A stretch of DNA of 64,000 bases from Bacteroidota bacterium (lineage in GTDB: Bacteria; Bacteroidota; Bacteroidia; Chitinophagales; Chitinophagaceae). The notes below the pieces were generated by a model. That model did not search any database. It saw nothing but the letters and a program-made list of their open reading frames with translations, and was not told where the DNA came from. The DNA is taken from NCBI GenBank assembly GCA_023422835.1, contig JAFAGI010000012.1, forward strand, positions 124,001 through 188,000. The letters are read 5' to 3'. The position numbers and the translations under genes are program-made. Positions 9,073 to 17,822 of this stretch are shown piece by piece; position 1 is the stretch's first letter, and the number at the start of each line of letters is the position of its first letter.

Positions 9073-10578
9073 ATGAAATATATTAACGCGTCTTTAATTA
9101 TAGTATATCTGTTCTTTGTCGGTTCTTGCAATAAATGGGTAGATTACAACCCTCATGACGATTTTAAAATAACAGACCAGGATTACTTGAAATCAGAAAG
9201 CGATTACCGGTCAATGGTTGTAAGCGTATATACACCTGTTCAGTGGCTGAACCAGATGGTTCCCGTAGGGGATATTGCCTCAGACGATGCAGTTGCTGGT
9301 GGTGAAAGTGCATCGGATATACTACCATTGCAACAGATAGATGACTTTACTGTAAACCCCGTGAACTCTACATTACGCGATCTGTGGCAATCTGCTTATG
9401 AAGGCATTAACAGAGCCAATTATATATTGCAATATAAACAAACCAACATGGCTGGCGAAACCATTGAGTTCGCAGGTAAAGATGCCTTGTTTGGAGAGGT
9501 TTATTTTTTAAGAGCATTTTATTATTTTTCTTTGGTAAAAATGTTTGGCGATGTTCCACTTTTTACAAATAAAAGATTAACGCTATCAGAATCCAGGAAA
9601 CTCACAAGGGCCCCAAAAGCTGAAGTATATGTACAGATAGAGAAGGACCTGCAGGAAGCAATAAGCGTATTGCCAAATGTGCAGGTACAAAAAGGGCGCA
9701 TCACCAAATATGCAGCACAGGCATTGCTTGGCAAAGTATATATTTATCAGCATAAACACAAGGATGCAATTCCTGTTCTGGAAAATATTATTTCTTCCAA
9801 AGGTTATTCGCTGGTGGAAGACTATGCATCTATTTACCTGGTGTCAGGTGAAAACGGTCCCGAATCTGTTTTTGAAATTCAATATTCTAATACATCACCC
9901 TATTGGAACTGGGGCGGCCCTACGCGCGGACAGGGTAATTATGCTGTGCAGCAGGCAGGCGTAAGAGGCATTAGCGGAAGCGCTGAAATGCCTTATGCGC
10001 CCGGATGGAGCAGTAACCTTCCTACAAAAGCACTTGCAAATAATTACCAGGCCGGAGACCAAAGAAAAGACGCTACCTTGCTTGATATTGAAGCATATAA
10101 AAATGCGCATCCTACCTATAATATTACTTACCAGGTAGCGCCTTATAAAAACACAGGCTTGTACAACAATAAATTGCAGCCAAGAAAGGGACAAACTTCT
10201 GGACAGATAGAACTGAACTATCTCAATAATTACAGAACTATCCGTTATTCGGATGTATTGCTGATGGCAGCTGAAGCTTATAACAAAACCGGAAATGATT
10301 TGAAGGCACAGCAATATGTGAATATGGTAAGACGCAGGGCTTTTAAAGATGATGCACACAATATCGTACAAACAGGAACAGCTTTGTTTGATGCTATTAT
10401 GAACGAAAGAAGATTGGAATTTGCAGGCGACGGAGAGAGATTTTTTGATCTGGTGAGAACAGCGAAAGCAGCTACAACGCTTTCAACCTTAGGATTTGTA
10501 GCAGGCAAACATGAAGTTTTCCCTATTCCACAGGAAGAGATCAATATTTCTAATCTTACACAGAATCCTAATTATTAA
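9073..10578 (+). CDS. SusD/RagB-family glycan-binding lipoprotein
   Basis: Surface lipoprotein (501 aa) that binds glycan and caps the SusC barrel. The signal sequence ends in a lipobox (FVGSC, Cys about 19). The TPR-like SusD helices carry typical family motifs: GEVYFLRAFYYFSLVKMFGDVPL (about 143-163), AAQALLGKVYIY, RYSDVLLMAAEAYNK, and the C-terminal block ERRLEFAGDGERFFDLVR followed by FPIPQEEI. It ends with the characteristic NPNY. It lies between susC and the lipoproteins of the operon. Confidence 0.96.
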   Translation: MKYINASLIIVYLFFVGSCNKWVDYNPHDDFKITDQDYLKSESDYRSMVVSVYTPVQWLNQMVPVGDIASDDAVAGGESASDILPLQQIDDFTVNPVNSTLRDLWQSAYEGINRANYILQYKQTNMAGETIEFAGKDALFGEVYFLRAFYYFSLVKMFGDVPLFTNKRLTLSESRKLTRAPKAEVYVQIEKDLQEAISVLPNVQVQKGRITKYAAQALLGKVYIYQHKHKDAIPVLENIISSKGYSLVEDYASIYLVSGENGPESVFEIQYSNTSPYWNWGGPTRGQGNYAVQQAGVRGISGSAEMPYAPGWSSNLPTKALANNYQAGDQRKDATLLDIEAYKNAHPTYNITYQVAPYKNTGLYNNKLQPRKGQTSGQIELNYLNNYRTIRYSDVLLMAAEAYNKTGNDLKAQQYVNMVRRRAFKDDAHNIVQTGTALFDAIMNERRLEFAGDGERFFDLVRTAKAATTLSTLGFVAGKHEVFPIPQEEINISNLTQNPNY

Positions 10579-10645
10579 ACTTAAATAGTTGATCGGTGAG
10601 AATGCAGACGTGTTAGCTCATTAATAATGATTAAAAGTAAACCCA

Positions 10646-12220
10646 ATGAAGAAAATATTTGTTATTACACAACTCGCATCATTAATGCTTATAGGATGTA
10701 CTAAATTTAGCAGTGGTGATCTGAGCTTTATACAAACAGGAGGTGCTCCGGCTGACATTACAGCCATGTATGATATTACACAAGATAATTCAGGCATGGT
10801 GACTATTTTGCCGAATGGTAAAGGTGCAGCTTTCTACGAAATATTTTTTGGTGACGCTGCAAAAGAACCTGCAAAAGTAAATGCAGGAAGCAGTACCAGC
10901 CATAAATATCCTGAAGGTATTTTTGATGTTAAAATTATAGGCCATGATCTTACAGGAAAAACAACAGAAGCTGTTCAAAAGCTGACTGTTGCCTTTAGAA
11001 AGCCAGAAAATTTTGTAGTAAATGTAGCTAAAGATCCCGGCAATGCATTGAAGATAAACATCAGCGCAACGGCTTTATATGAAACACTTTTTAAAGTTTA
11101 TTTCGGAGATGTTGAAAATGAAATACCTGTTTCATTTTTAGAGGGCCAAACGATTACACATGAATATAAAAAAACAGGAACCTATACGATAAAAGTTATA
11201 GCGCTGAGTGGCGGTGCTGCTACGGCAGACTATTCAACAACTGTGAATATTGTAGACCCACTGGTATTACCTGTTACATTTGAATCTTCTACCGTTACCT
11301 ATGGATTTAATGATTTTGACGGAGGGCAGGCCACAGTTGTTGACAACCCTTCAAAAACCGGAATCAACACGAGCAACAAGGTTGGTAAAATGATAAAAAA
11401 TCAGGGCGAAGTATGGGGCGGAAGCTGGATCGGACTTGGCAACCCTGTTGATTTATCAGCCAATAAATATTTCCGGATGAAAGTATTTTCACCAAGAGCA
11501 GGTGCAAAAGTTTTATTGAAAATAGAAAATGCATCCGACCCCAATAAAAATTATGAACAAAGCGTAACAACTACTAAAGCCAATGAATGGGAAGAATTAG
11601 GATTTGACTTCACAGGAGCAAACAAAGAAAATACCTATGAACACATTGTACTGATATTTGAATTAGGAACAAAAGGAGACGGGTCTGCCAACTTTACGTT
11701 TTATTTTGATGATATAAGACAGGCAAGTACCCTGAATGATGAGATGCCTGTGGTGCAAATCCCTTTAACCTTTGAATCAACTTCACTGATATATGATCTC
11801 TCCGGATTCGATGGAGGCGAACTCTCAATCATTGATAATCCACAGCAGCGTGGCATCAACAGTTCCGGCAAGGTTTTAAGAATGATAAAACATGCAGGAC
11901 AGCCATGGGGAGGGGGTGTACTTAAGTTGCCTGACCCGATAGACTTTTCAAAGAATATCTTTAAAATGAAAGTATTCTCGCCAAGAATAGGCGCTAAAGT
12001 TTTATTGAAAGTGGAAAATCAAAAAAACAGCGGAATTTATTACGAAAAAGAAGTATTGACTACAAAGGCTAATGAATGGGAAGAACTAATTTTTGATTAT
12101 TCGGGAGTAAACACAGCCAATGCTTACCAGAAAATAGTATGGATTTTCGATAACGGTACAAAGGGCGACGGAACTGCCAATTATACTTTCCTGATAGATG
12201 ACATTGCGCTAATTAATTAA
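10646..12220 (+). CDS. Surface lipoprotein with two tandem beta-sandwich-like modules
   Basis: Probable surface glycan-binding protein of the operon (524 aa). It has a lipobox (LMLIGC, Cys about 18). Residues about 25-205 look like PKD/Ig-type repeats (FEIFFGD-like, HEYKKTGTYTIKVIA). Then two homologous modules of about 150 residues occupy about 206-360 and 371-524. Both share FESSTVTYGF/FESTSLIYDL, FDGG, KMKVFSPR.GAKVLLK(I/V)EN, TTKANEWEEL.FD and GTKGDG.ANYTF..DDI. The second half is a clear internal duplication and resembles carbohydrate-binding jelly-roll folds. The position after SusD is where surface glycan-binding proteins usually lie. No catalytic motif was seen. Binding to beta-glucan is inferred from context. 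Confidence 0.8.
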   Translation: MKKIFVITQLASLMLIGCTKFSSGDLSFIQTGGAPADITAMYDITQDNSGMVTILPNGKGAAFYEIFFGDAAKEPAKVNAGSSTSHKYPEGIFDVKIIGHDLTGKTTEAVQKLTVAFRKPENFVVNVAKDPGNALKINISATALYETLFKVYFGDVENEIPVSFLEGQTITHEYKKTGTYTIKVIALSGGAATADYSTTVNIVDPLVLPVTFESSTVTYGFNDFDGGQATVVDNPSKTGINTSNKVGKMIKNQGEVWGGSWIGLGNPVDLSANKYFRMKVFSPRAGAKVLLKIENASDPNKNYEQSVTTTKANEWEELGFDFTGANKENTYEHIVLIFELGTKGDGSANFTFYFDDIRQASTLNDEMPVVQIPLTFESTSLIYDLSGFDGGELSIIDNPQQRGINSSGKVLRMIKHAGQPWGGGVLKLPDPIDFSKNIFKMKVFSPRIGAKVLLKVENQKNSGIYYEKEVLTTKANEWEELIFDYSGVNTANAYQKIVWIFDNGTKGDGTANYTFLIDDIALIN

Positions 12221-12234
12221 TAAAAAAATATGCG

Positions 12235-12300
12235 ATGAAATAGCCATAAAGATGAATAAAGGCTATTCCACGTGGCAACTTAAAAATAAAAAATATTCAC
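12235..12300 (+). repeat. Single copy of the start-codon hairpin repeat
   Basis: This 66-nt element fills nearly all of the 80-nt gap between two lipoprotein genes. It begins GATGAAATAGCCATAAAG and carries the pairing arm GGCTATTCCACG, followed by TGGCAACT and an A-rich tail. The tail ends in TTCAC, immediately before the ATG at 12301. It matches the four tandem units at 56455-56868 in order and sequence but lacks part of the loop. The stem pairs ATAGCC with GGCTAT. Confidence 0.75.
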
Positions 12301-13173
12301 ATGAACTACATAAAATTAATATTGCTTTTAATGACAATCTTTATAAGCAGTTGCGAAAAGAAAGACCACACCTTCGGCCCGCTGACGGCCCCCGATCTAC
12401 CGCAACTTGATATACAGGTAGCTGGCAAATCAACAGTTAATCCTAATGGAGATGGCAGTGGCAAAGTCAGCGTAAATGTAATGTCTGCTAATGCTATTAA
12501 TTACAGGATAGATTTTGGAGATGGTTCTGAACCGCTGACCAGTACGGTGAATTTACAAACACATCTTTATACACACGTAGGAACGCAGGATTTTATCATT
12601 ACTGTAACTGCCAGTGGCAGAGGCGCGATATCCAGTACTTCTTCGCAAAAGATCACTATAAGAAGAGACTTTGTTGCCAATCCTGAATTGGTTGAAATGC
12701 TTACGAACAATTCTTCTAAAATATGGGTAGTGGACTCTCTTGCCCCTGCACATTTCGGCGTAGGCCCGTCAACATCCCTGTCGCCGGATTGGTGGTCGGC
12801 ACCTCCGCTTGATAAGTCCGGATTGGGAGTTTATGATGATGAATACGTCTTTAAAAAAGAAGGAAATTCCTTTACGCACATTACTAATAATTCATTGTAC
12901 GGCAAGCAGGAATATCTTAAAGATTTTGATGCAGGGCTTACAGGAACAGGAGATTATACATTAACAGGGACAAAAGCTGCGGCCTACACAGAAGCATTTA
13001 GTTACGACGGCTCTGCAGACACAGAATACATCATTTTTTCTGCTAAAGGTCATTTGGGAATATATCTCGGAACGCACAAATACCAGATATTAAGCAGATC
13101 CGGCACACAAATGTCTCTAAGAACTATCGGTAAAGACGGTAATGCGTGGTATGTAAAAATTAAAGCGAAATAA
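12301..13173 (+). CDS. PKD-domain lipoprotein of the glucan operon
   Basis: Lipoprotein of 290 aa with lipobox FISSC (Cys about 18). A PKD-type domain spans about residues 38-120 (YRIDFGDGSEPLT, YTHVGTQDFIITVTASG). The remaining about 160 residues form a beta-rich domain I cannot name, with WVVDSLAPAHFGVGP near its start and YLGTHKYQILSRSGTQMSLR near its end. Such proteins often sit beside GH16 laminarinases in this phylum. It is followed after 6 bp by the GH16 gene, so the two are surely co-transcribed. Glycan binding or presentation at the surface is inferred from position. No catalytic residues were identified. Confidence 0.75.
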   Translation: MNYIKLILLLMTIFISSCEKKDHTFGPLTAPDLPQLDIQVAGKSTVNPNGDGSGKVSVNVMSANAINYRIDFGDGSEPLTSTVNLQTHLYTHVGTQDFIITVTASGRGAISSTSSQKITIRRDFVANPELVEMLTNNSSKIWVVDSLAPAHFGVGPSTSLSPDWWSAPPLDKSGLGVYDDEYVFKKEGNSFTHITNNSLYGKQEYLKDFDAGLTGTGDYTLTGTKAAAYTEAFSYDGSADTEYIIFSAKGHLGIYLGTHKYQILSRSGTQMSLRTIGKDGNAWYVKIKAK

Positions 13174-13179
13174 TTTTAA

Positions 13180-14214
13180 ATGAACAATATTATGATCAAG
13201 ACTTTTTTCTTCCTTTTTGCTGTATTCTTTTTCGGATGCAGCAATAAAAGTGTATCTAAGGCAGACCCTTCACCGTCAAACCTTACCTTAACAGCTGCTG
13301 TTCACCCTGCAAATAACGGGAGCGTTAATTTTGTAGCTACGGCAAATAATGCTACAAGCTATGAATTCGACTTTGGTAATGGCATTCATGAATCATCAAC
13401 AAGCGGCAAGGTTACCTATGTTTACCCTGTATCAGGAAATTATACTATAAATGTGAAAGCAAAAAATTCATCAGGCACATCGGTTTCTAAATCTTTGCAA
13501 ATTGTTGTAACCAGGGTGGCATCACTGGTATGGTCAGATGAATTCGATGAGCCTGGAACACCCAATCCTGCAAAATGGAATTTTGATCAGGGAACAGGTG
13601 AAAACGGATGGGGAAATAATGAACTGCAATACTATACCAACAGGCTTGATAATGTTTACATTTCTAACGGCACGTTAAAGATCGTAGCTAAAAAAGAGGA
13701 CTATAGCGGCAAGCAGTATACATCTGCGAGGTTAAAGACACAAGGAAAATTTGATTTTAAATACGGCAAGGTTGAAGTAAGGGCAAAACTACCTGTAGGT
13801 GTTCCGGGTGTATGGCCGGCTATCTGGATGTTAGGTAGCAATATCACATCCATTGGCTGGCCTGCCTGCGGAGAAATAGACATTATGGAGTATCTTACCC
13901 GTGATCCTGAATATATTTATGCTACTTTTCACTATCCGGGAAGATTTGGAGAAACAGCAGATGGAAATAAAATTAAATATACCAATGCTGCAGCCGAATT
14001 TCACCTGTTCGCTGTTGAATGGACTCCGGAACAATTAAAAATATATGTAGACGAACAACTTGTACATTCAATTAAGAACAGTGTTGCGCTGCCCTTCAAT
14101 AACAATTTTTTTATTATTTTAAATATGGCATTAGGAGGCAATTTTGGAGGAGCACTTGATGCGGCGTTTACAAACGCTGTCTTTGAAATAGATTATGTAA
14201 GGGTGTATCAATAA
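13180..14214 (+). CDS. GH16 endo-beta-1,3-glucanase-type lipoprotein with N-terminal PKD domain
   Basis: Secreted or surface-anchored glycoside hydrolase (344 aa). It has a signal sequence with Cys about 20 (FFFGC), a PKD-like domain (about 33-110, YEFDFGNGIHES), and a GH16 catalytic domain (about 115-344). The catalytic signature GEIDIMEYL places the nucleophile at E232 and the acid/base at E237. Supporting motifs are WNFDQGTG, GWGNNELQYYT, GVWPAIWMLG and the C-terminal FEIDYVRVYQ. The E-x-D-x-x-E form with the extra Met is that of bacterial laminarinases and lichenases. It would cut beta-1,3 (or mixed 1,3-1,4) glucan outside the cell for import by SusC/SusD. Exact linkage specificity cannot be read from sequence. 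Confidence 0.92.
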   Translation: MNNIMIKTFFFLFAVFFFGCSNKSVSKADPSPSNLTLTAAVHPANNGSVNFVATANNATSYEFDFGNGIHESSTSGKVTYVYPVSGNYTINVKAKNSSGTSVSKSLQIVVTRVASLVWSDEFDEPGTPNPAKWNFDQGTGENGWGNNELQYYTNRLDNVYISNGTLKIVAKKEDYSGKQYTSARLKTQGKFDFKYGKVEVRAKLPVGVPGVWPAIWMLGSNITSIGWPACGEIDIMEYLTRDPEYIYATFHYPGRFGETADGNKIKYTNAAAEFHLFAVEWTPEQLKIYVDEQLVHSIKNSVALPFNNNFFIILNMALGGNFGGALDAAFTNAVFEIDYVRVYQ

Positions 14215-14322
14215 GGCCTTTTCCTTGTGGGCACACACTTATTAAATAAAAAAATAGCATTTTTGGAAAAGTTTGTACTCTTAGCTTTCAAAACCATCCA
14301 CCGACGCACAGTATATCGTATG

Positions 14323-14358
14323 AGCCTTGAAAACACTACGTTTCAGGGCTTTTATATT
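14323..14358 (+). terminator. Possible terminator of the SusC-GH16 operon
   Basis: AGCCTTGAAAAC (14323-14334) pairs imperfectly with GTTTCAGGGCT (14340-14350) and is followed by TTTTATATTT. It lies about 110 bp after the GH16 stop codon. Confidence 0.45.
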
Positions 14359-14481
14359 TAACAGCTTTCTCTATCAATAGATCTTGCTGCTTGCATACCA
14401 TTTTATTAATCAAAGTTGCTGAATACAATTAATTTTATTTAGTAAATACTCCTGCTTAAAAAAGCATTGCTTCTAGTAGCT

Positions 14482-15132
14482 TTATTTTGCCTGGTTCAAT
14501 AACCAAATACGTTTATAAAAAAGTAAATCATGTTTGTTGTAAAAGCTTTCAGCATTATAAAACTTCTGGAAATTCCTTTTTATCGCATCAAAACTGTTTT
14601 GCCAGCAGGGAGTAAAATCCCAAAACCGGGAAATAATTTTCGGACAAGCCATTTCTGTCTGCTTAATATTTGCATGAAAATTTTTTTGCCCTACATGCAC
14701 CGCTTCATTGAACTGTTTATAATAATTAAATTCACGTGTGATTGTAAAACCCGCTTTGTTTAAACTGATAAAGCTTTTGTATTATGTTATAAAACCTCCA
14801 GAAGATATTGCCTGATGCCGTTTGTACTAAACGAGGTATTGAATGCTCAAAGATTTTTGTTGCAAGGCCTTGTACGCGAAATTTCATAATGGTACCGGTT
14901 CCTATATCATATGCTGTAAGCGTTGCGTTAAAATTGCCGCTTCCATTAAGGGTAGAGGCTGCTATCTTATCTTCACCAAATGCTGCAAAGATATCCCAGG
15001 ATCATACCCGCGTCTTTTAAGCATTGCCTGAAATTCCTGCCTGTTTAGCTGAAGTTCATAATCAGCAAAAGCCTGGCTGAATGCCTTGTAGATGGTATCA
15101 AATGCCATATTTTTTAAAGAAAGTATTTTCAT
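14482..15132 (-). pseudogene. Decayed GNAT-family N-acetyltransferase
   Basis: Reading the minus strand from the ATG at 15132, a GNAT protein can be followed across several frames. The first frame gives AFSQAFADYELQLNRQEFQA and LKRRGYDPGIS. After a frameshift near 14990 it continues FAAFGEDKIAASTLNG, TAYDIGTGTI and the acetyl-CoA loop VQGLATKIFEHSIP. After another shift it reads GIRQYLLEVL, an in-frame TAA, HNTKALSV, then in yet another frame GFTITREFNYY and FWDFTPCWQNSFDAIKR, ending at a stop at 14482. At least three frameshifts, one internal stop and a missing C-terminus mark it as dead. The rest of the 1.3 kb gap (14215-15531) shows only AT-rich sequence. Confidence 0.78.
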
Positions 15133-15531
15133 CTGTTTATTTTTTAATTTTTCTGTTTGTCAGATGGAATAGCCTAAATGATGATCATTTTCGGGTGTGA
15201 CAAGCACTCCTAGCTATTTCATAAAAATTATTTAAAGGTTTGCATTTGATGTTTTAAAAACAGTTGTTTATTAGCAGTAATGAAAGCATAAGTAAATTTA
15301 TTTCTACCCTTTTACCACACCTCAAGCCTCGTATGTAAAAAAAAAGATTTTATTAAACCATAGTAGCAAATTCATTGTATAAAATATCTGTACTTGATAT
15401 TAAACTTGGCAGCATTGTTGCACTATGTCTTGTAATCTAACTGTAAAGATCACTGCTTTTAATCTGACTTTTCTTTGAAAGTTCCAGGCAGACTTATTTT
15501 TTTATATTTTAAACAAAATTAAAACACTACT

Positions 15532-16668
15532 ATGGAATTAATCGTTTTTTCTCACTTACGCTGGAATTTTGTTTATCAGAGGCCGCAGCACATTATCAGC
15601 AGGTTTGTAAACCTATACAAGGTATTTTATGTGGAAGAACCCGTGTTTACTGATCAACCGGATGGATATTCATGCAATGAAGCGCCTGATAAAGTGCAGG
15701 TAATCACACCCCATTTAAACACAGCAGATACCGGTGATCATAATATCCGTATAGAAGCTATTGTGCAACAGGCATTCCGCGATTTTGAAATAAAAAATTA
15801 CATTTTCTGGTATTATTCACCTATGGCGTTATTGTTCACCTCATCATTCAAGCCTGCACTTATTGTGTACGATTGTATGGATGAATTGTCTGCATTTAAA
15901 TTTGCACCGCCGATATTAATCGATATGGAAAATGAATTGATGCAAAAAGCAGATGTTGTATTTACCGGCGGCAAAAGCCTGTACGAAGCAAAGAAGAATA
16001 GACATCAAAACATATATTGTTTTCCCAGCAGTATAGACAAAGCGCACTTTAACACAGCAAGGCATACACATATCGATCCCGCAGACCAGCAAAATATCCC
16101 TCACCCGAGATTAGGTTTCTTTGGCGTTGTTGATGAACGTTTTGACATTGACCTTGTTGGCGAGTTAGCCGTTAAGAAACCGGAATGGCACATAGTGATC
16201 ATAGGCCCGGTCGTAAAAATTGATGAAGCAAGCCTGCCGCGACATGCAAACATTCACTATCTCGGCATGAAATCCTATGGCGAGCTGCCGGCCTACATCA
16301 GCACCTGGGATATAGCCATTATGCCATTTGCCATTAATGAATCTACCAGGTACATCAGTCCTACCAAAACGCCTGAATATTTAGCAGCAGGCAAACAGGT
16401 GATTTCTACAAGGATTACGGATGTTGTGCATCCTTATGCAGAAACAGGGCTGGTAGATATTGCCGATACGGCAGATGAATTTATTAAATATGGAGAAATA
16501 ATATTATCCAACCTAGATGATGCAGGATGGCTGGCTGAAACAGATCAGTTTCTTGCAGATGTATCGTGGGACAAAACCTGGGAGCAGATGAATAAGCTGA
16601 TAGAAGAAGCAAAAGACATAAAAAACATTACTAACAAACTAAAACCTACACAATGTACGACTACTTAA
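15532..16668 (+). CDS. Glycosyltransferase of the GT1/GT4-like (GT-B) type
   Basis: Cytoplasmic GT-B glycosyltransferase (378 aa). The N-terminus (VFSHLRWNFVYQRPQHIISR) matches a family often found beside UDP-galactopyranose mutase. The N-terminal Rossmann half ends near residue 180. The C-terminal half has LGFFGVVDERFD, WHIVIIGPV, YLGMKSYGELPAYISTWDIAIMPF and the nucleotide-sugar loop TKTPEYLAAGKQVIST (about 283-298). Its end overlaps the glf start by 16 bp, showing tight co-expression. A galactofuranosyl donor is likely because of glf, but acceptor and product are unknown. Confidence 0.85.
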   Translation: MELIVFSHLRWNFVYQRPQHIISRFVNLYKVFYVEEPVFTDQPDGYSCNEAPDKVQVITPHLNTADTGDHNIRIEAIVQQAFRDFEIKNYIFWYYSPMALLFTSSFKPALIVYDCMDELSAFKFAPPILIDMENELMQKADVVFTGGKSLYEAKKNRHQNIYCFPSSIDKAHFNTARHTHIDPADQQNIPHPRLGFFGVVDERFDIDLVGELAVKKPEWHIVIIGPVVKIDEASLPRHANIHYLGMKSYGELPAYISTWDIAIMPFAINESTRYISPTKTPEYLAAGKQVISTRITDVVHPYAETGLVDIADTADEFIKYGEIILSNLDDAGWLAETDQFLADVSWDKTWEQMNKLIEEAKDIKNITNKLKPTQCTTT

Positions 16669-17807
16669 TTATCGGAAGCGGATTTGCAGGAAGTGTTCTG
16701 GCAGAAAGGCTCGCTTCGGAATTGAATAAAAAAGTGCTAATCATAGACAAGCGTAATCATATCGGCGGCAATGCTTATGACCATTACGATGAAGCAGGCA
16801 TACTGGTACATAAATACGGGCCGCATATATTTCATACCAATTCCAAAGATGTATTTAATTACCTGAGCCGCTTTACAGAATGGCGCCCTTACGAGCATCA
16901 TGTACTGGCGAGTGTTGATGGCCAGCTGGTGCCTATCCCCATCAACCTGAATACCATTAACATGCTTTACGGCACTAACTTCACCTCTGACGATGTTACA
17001 GGCTTCCTGGAATCCAAAGCAGAAAAAAGGCATCCTGTGCTTACATCAGAAGATGTGGTGCTGAATGTAGTGGGCAAAGAATTGTATGAAAAATTCTTTA
17101 AAGGCTACACACAAAAGCAATGGGATCTTGACCCCTCTGAACTGGATGCATCAGTAACTGCGCGCGTACCCACCAGGATCAATAAAGACAACCGGTATTT
17201 TACCGATAAATACCAGGCCATGCCATTGCACGGGTATACCAAAATGTTTGAAAACATGTTGGCGCACCCCAATATCCATATCATGCTCAACACAGATTTC
17301 CGAGATGTAAAAGAGCATATTGCCTATAAAAAAATTATTTATACCGGGCCAATTGACGGCTTCTTTGATTACCGTTACGGCAAGCTGCCCTACAGGTCTA
17401 TTGAGTTTGACTTCCAGACCATCGACAAGGAAAATTACCAGACTACAGGCACAGTTAATTTTCCGAACAGCAATGCGTATACCAGGATCACAGAGTTTAA
17501 ATTTTTGACCGGTCAGCAGCACCACAAGACATCCATTGTATTTGAGTATCCTGTGGCAGAAGGCGATCCGTACTACCCGATTCCGAGAAAAGAGAACCAT
17601 GCTTTGTACAATAAGTATAAAGCCCTGGCAGATTCACTCGATAATATTTATTTCACCGGAAGGCTGGGTACCTACAAGTATTATAATATGGACCAGGTGG
17701 TAGCCCAATCCTTAGCTCTGTTCAAAAAAATTCAGCAGGAAACTTCGCAGCTAAATGGTGTGGGAAAGCACACAGATAAAGTAGCTGCAGGACAAGAAAG
17801 GGCTTAA
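16653..17807 (+). CDS. glf: UDP-galactopyranose mutase
   Basis: Flavoenzyme that converts UDP-galactopyranose to UDP-galactofuranose, the donor for galactofuranose in surface glycans. The protein is 384 aa, normal for the family. It opens with the FAD-binding motif YLIIGSGFAGSVLAERLA, then the hallmark IDKRNHIGGNAYD and HKYGPHIFHTN. It also contains KFFKGYTQKQWDLDPSEL, RVPTRINKDNRYF, and the C-terminal YFTGRLGTYKYYNMDQVVAQSL that closes the flavin site. It is the second gene of the 15.5-19.5 kb operon and overlaps the upstream glycosyltransferase. Confidence 0.97.
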   Translation: MYDYLIIGSGFAGSVLAERLASELNKKVLIIDKRNHIGGNAYDHYDEAGILVHKYGPHIFHTNSKDVFNYLSRFTEWRPYEHHVLASVDGQLVPIPINLNTINMLYGTNFTSDDVTGFLESKAEKRHPVLTSEDVVLNVVGKELYEKFFKGYTQKQWDLDPSELDASVTARVPTRINKDNRYFTDKYQAMPLHGYTKMFENMLAHPNIHIMLNTDFRDVKEHIAYKKIIYTGPIDGFFDYRYGKLPYRSIEFDFQTIDKENYQTTGTVNFPNSNAYTRITEFKFLTGQQHHKTSIVFEYPVAEGDPYYPIPRKENHALYNKYKALADSLDNIYFTGRLGTYKYYNMDQVVAQSLALFKKIQQETSQLNGVGKHTDKVAAGQERA

Positions 17808-17822
17808 CATAAAAACAAACTC

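Noticed and set aside
9895..10371. 158-codon minus-strand frame inside susD
   Set aside because: It lies opposite a strongly conserved SusD region; the translation is Cys/Ile-rich and has no family pattern.
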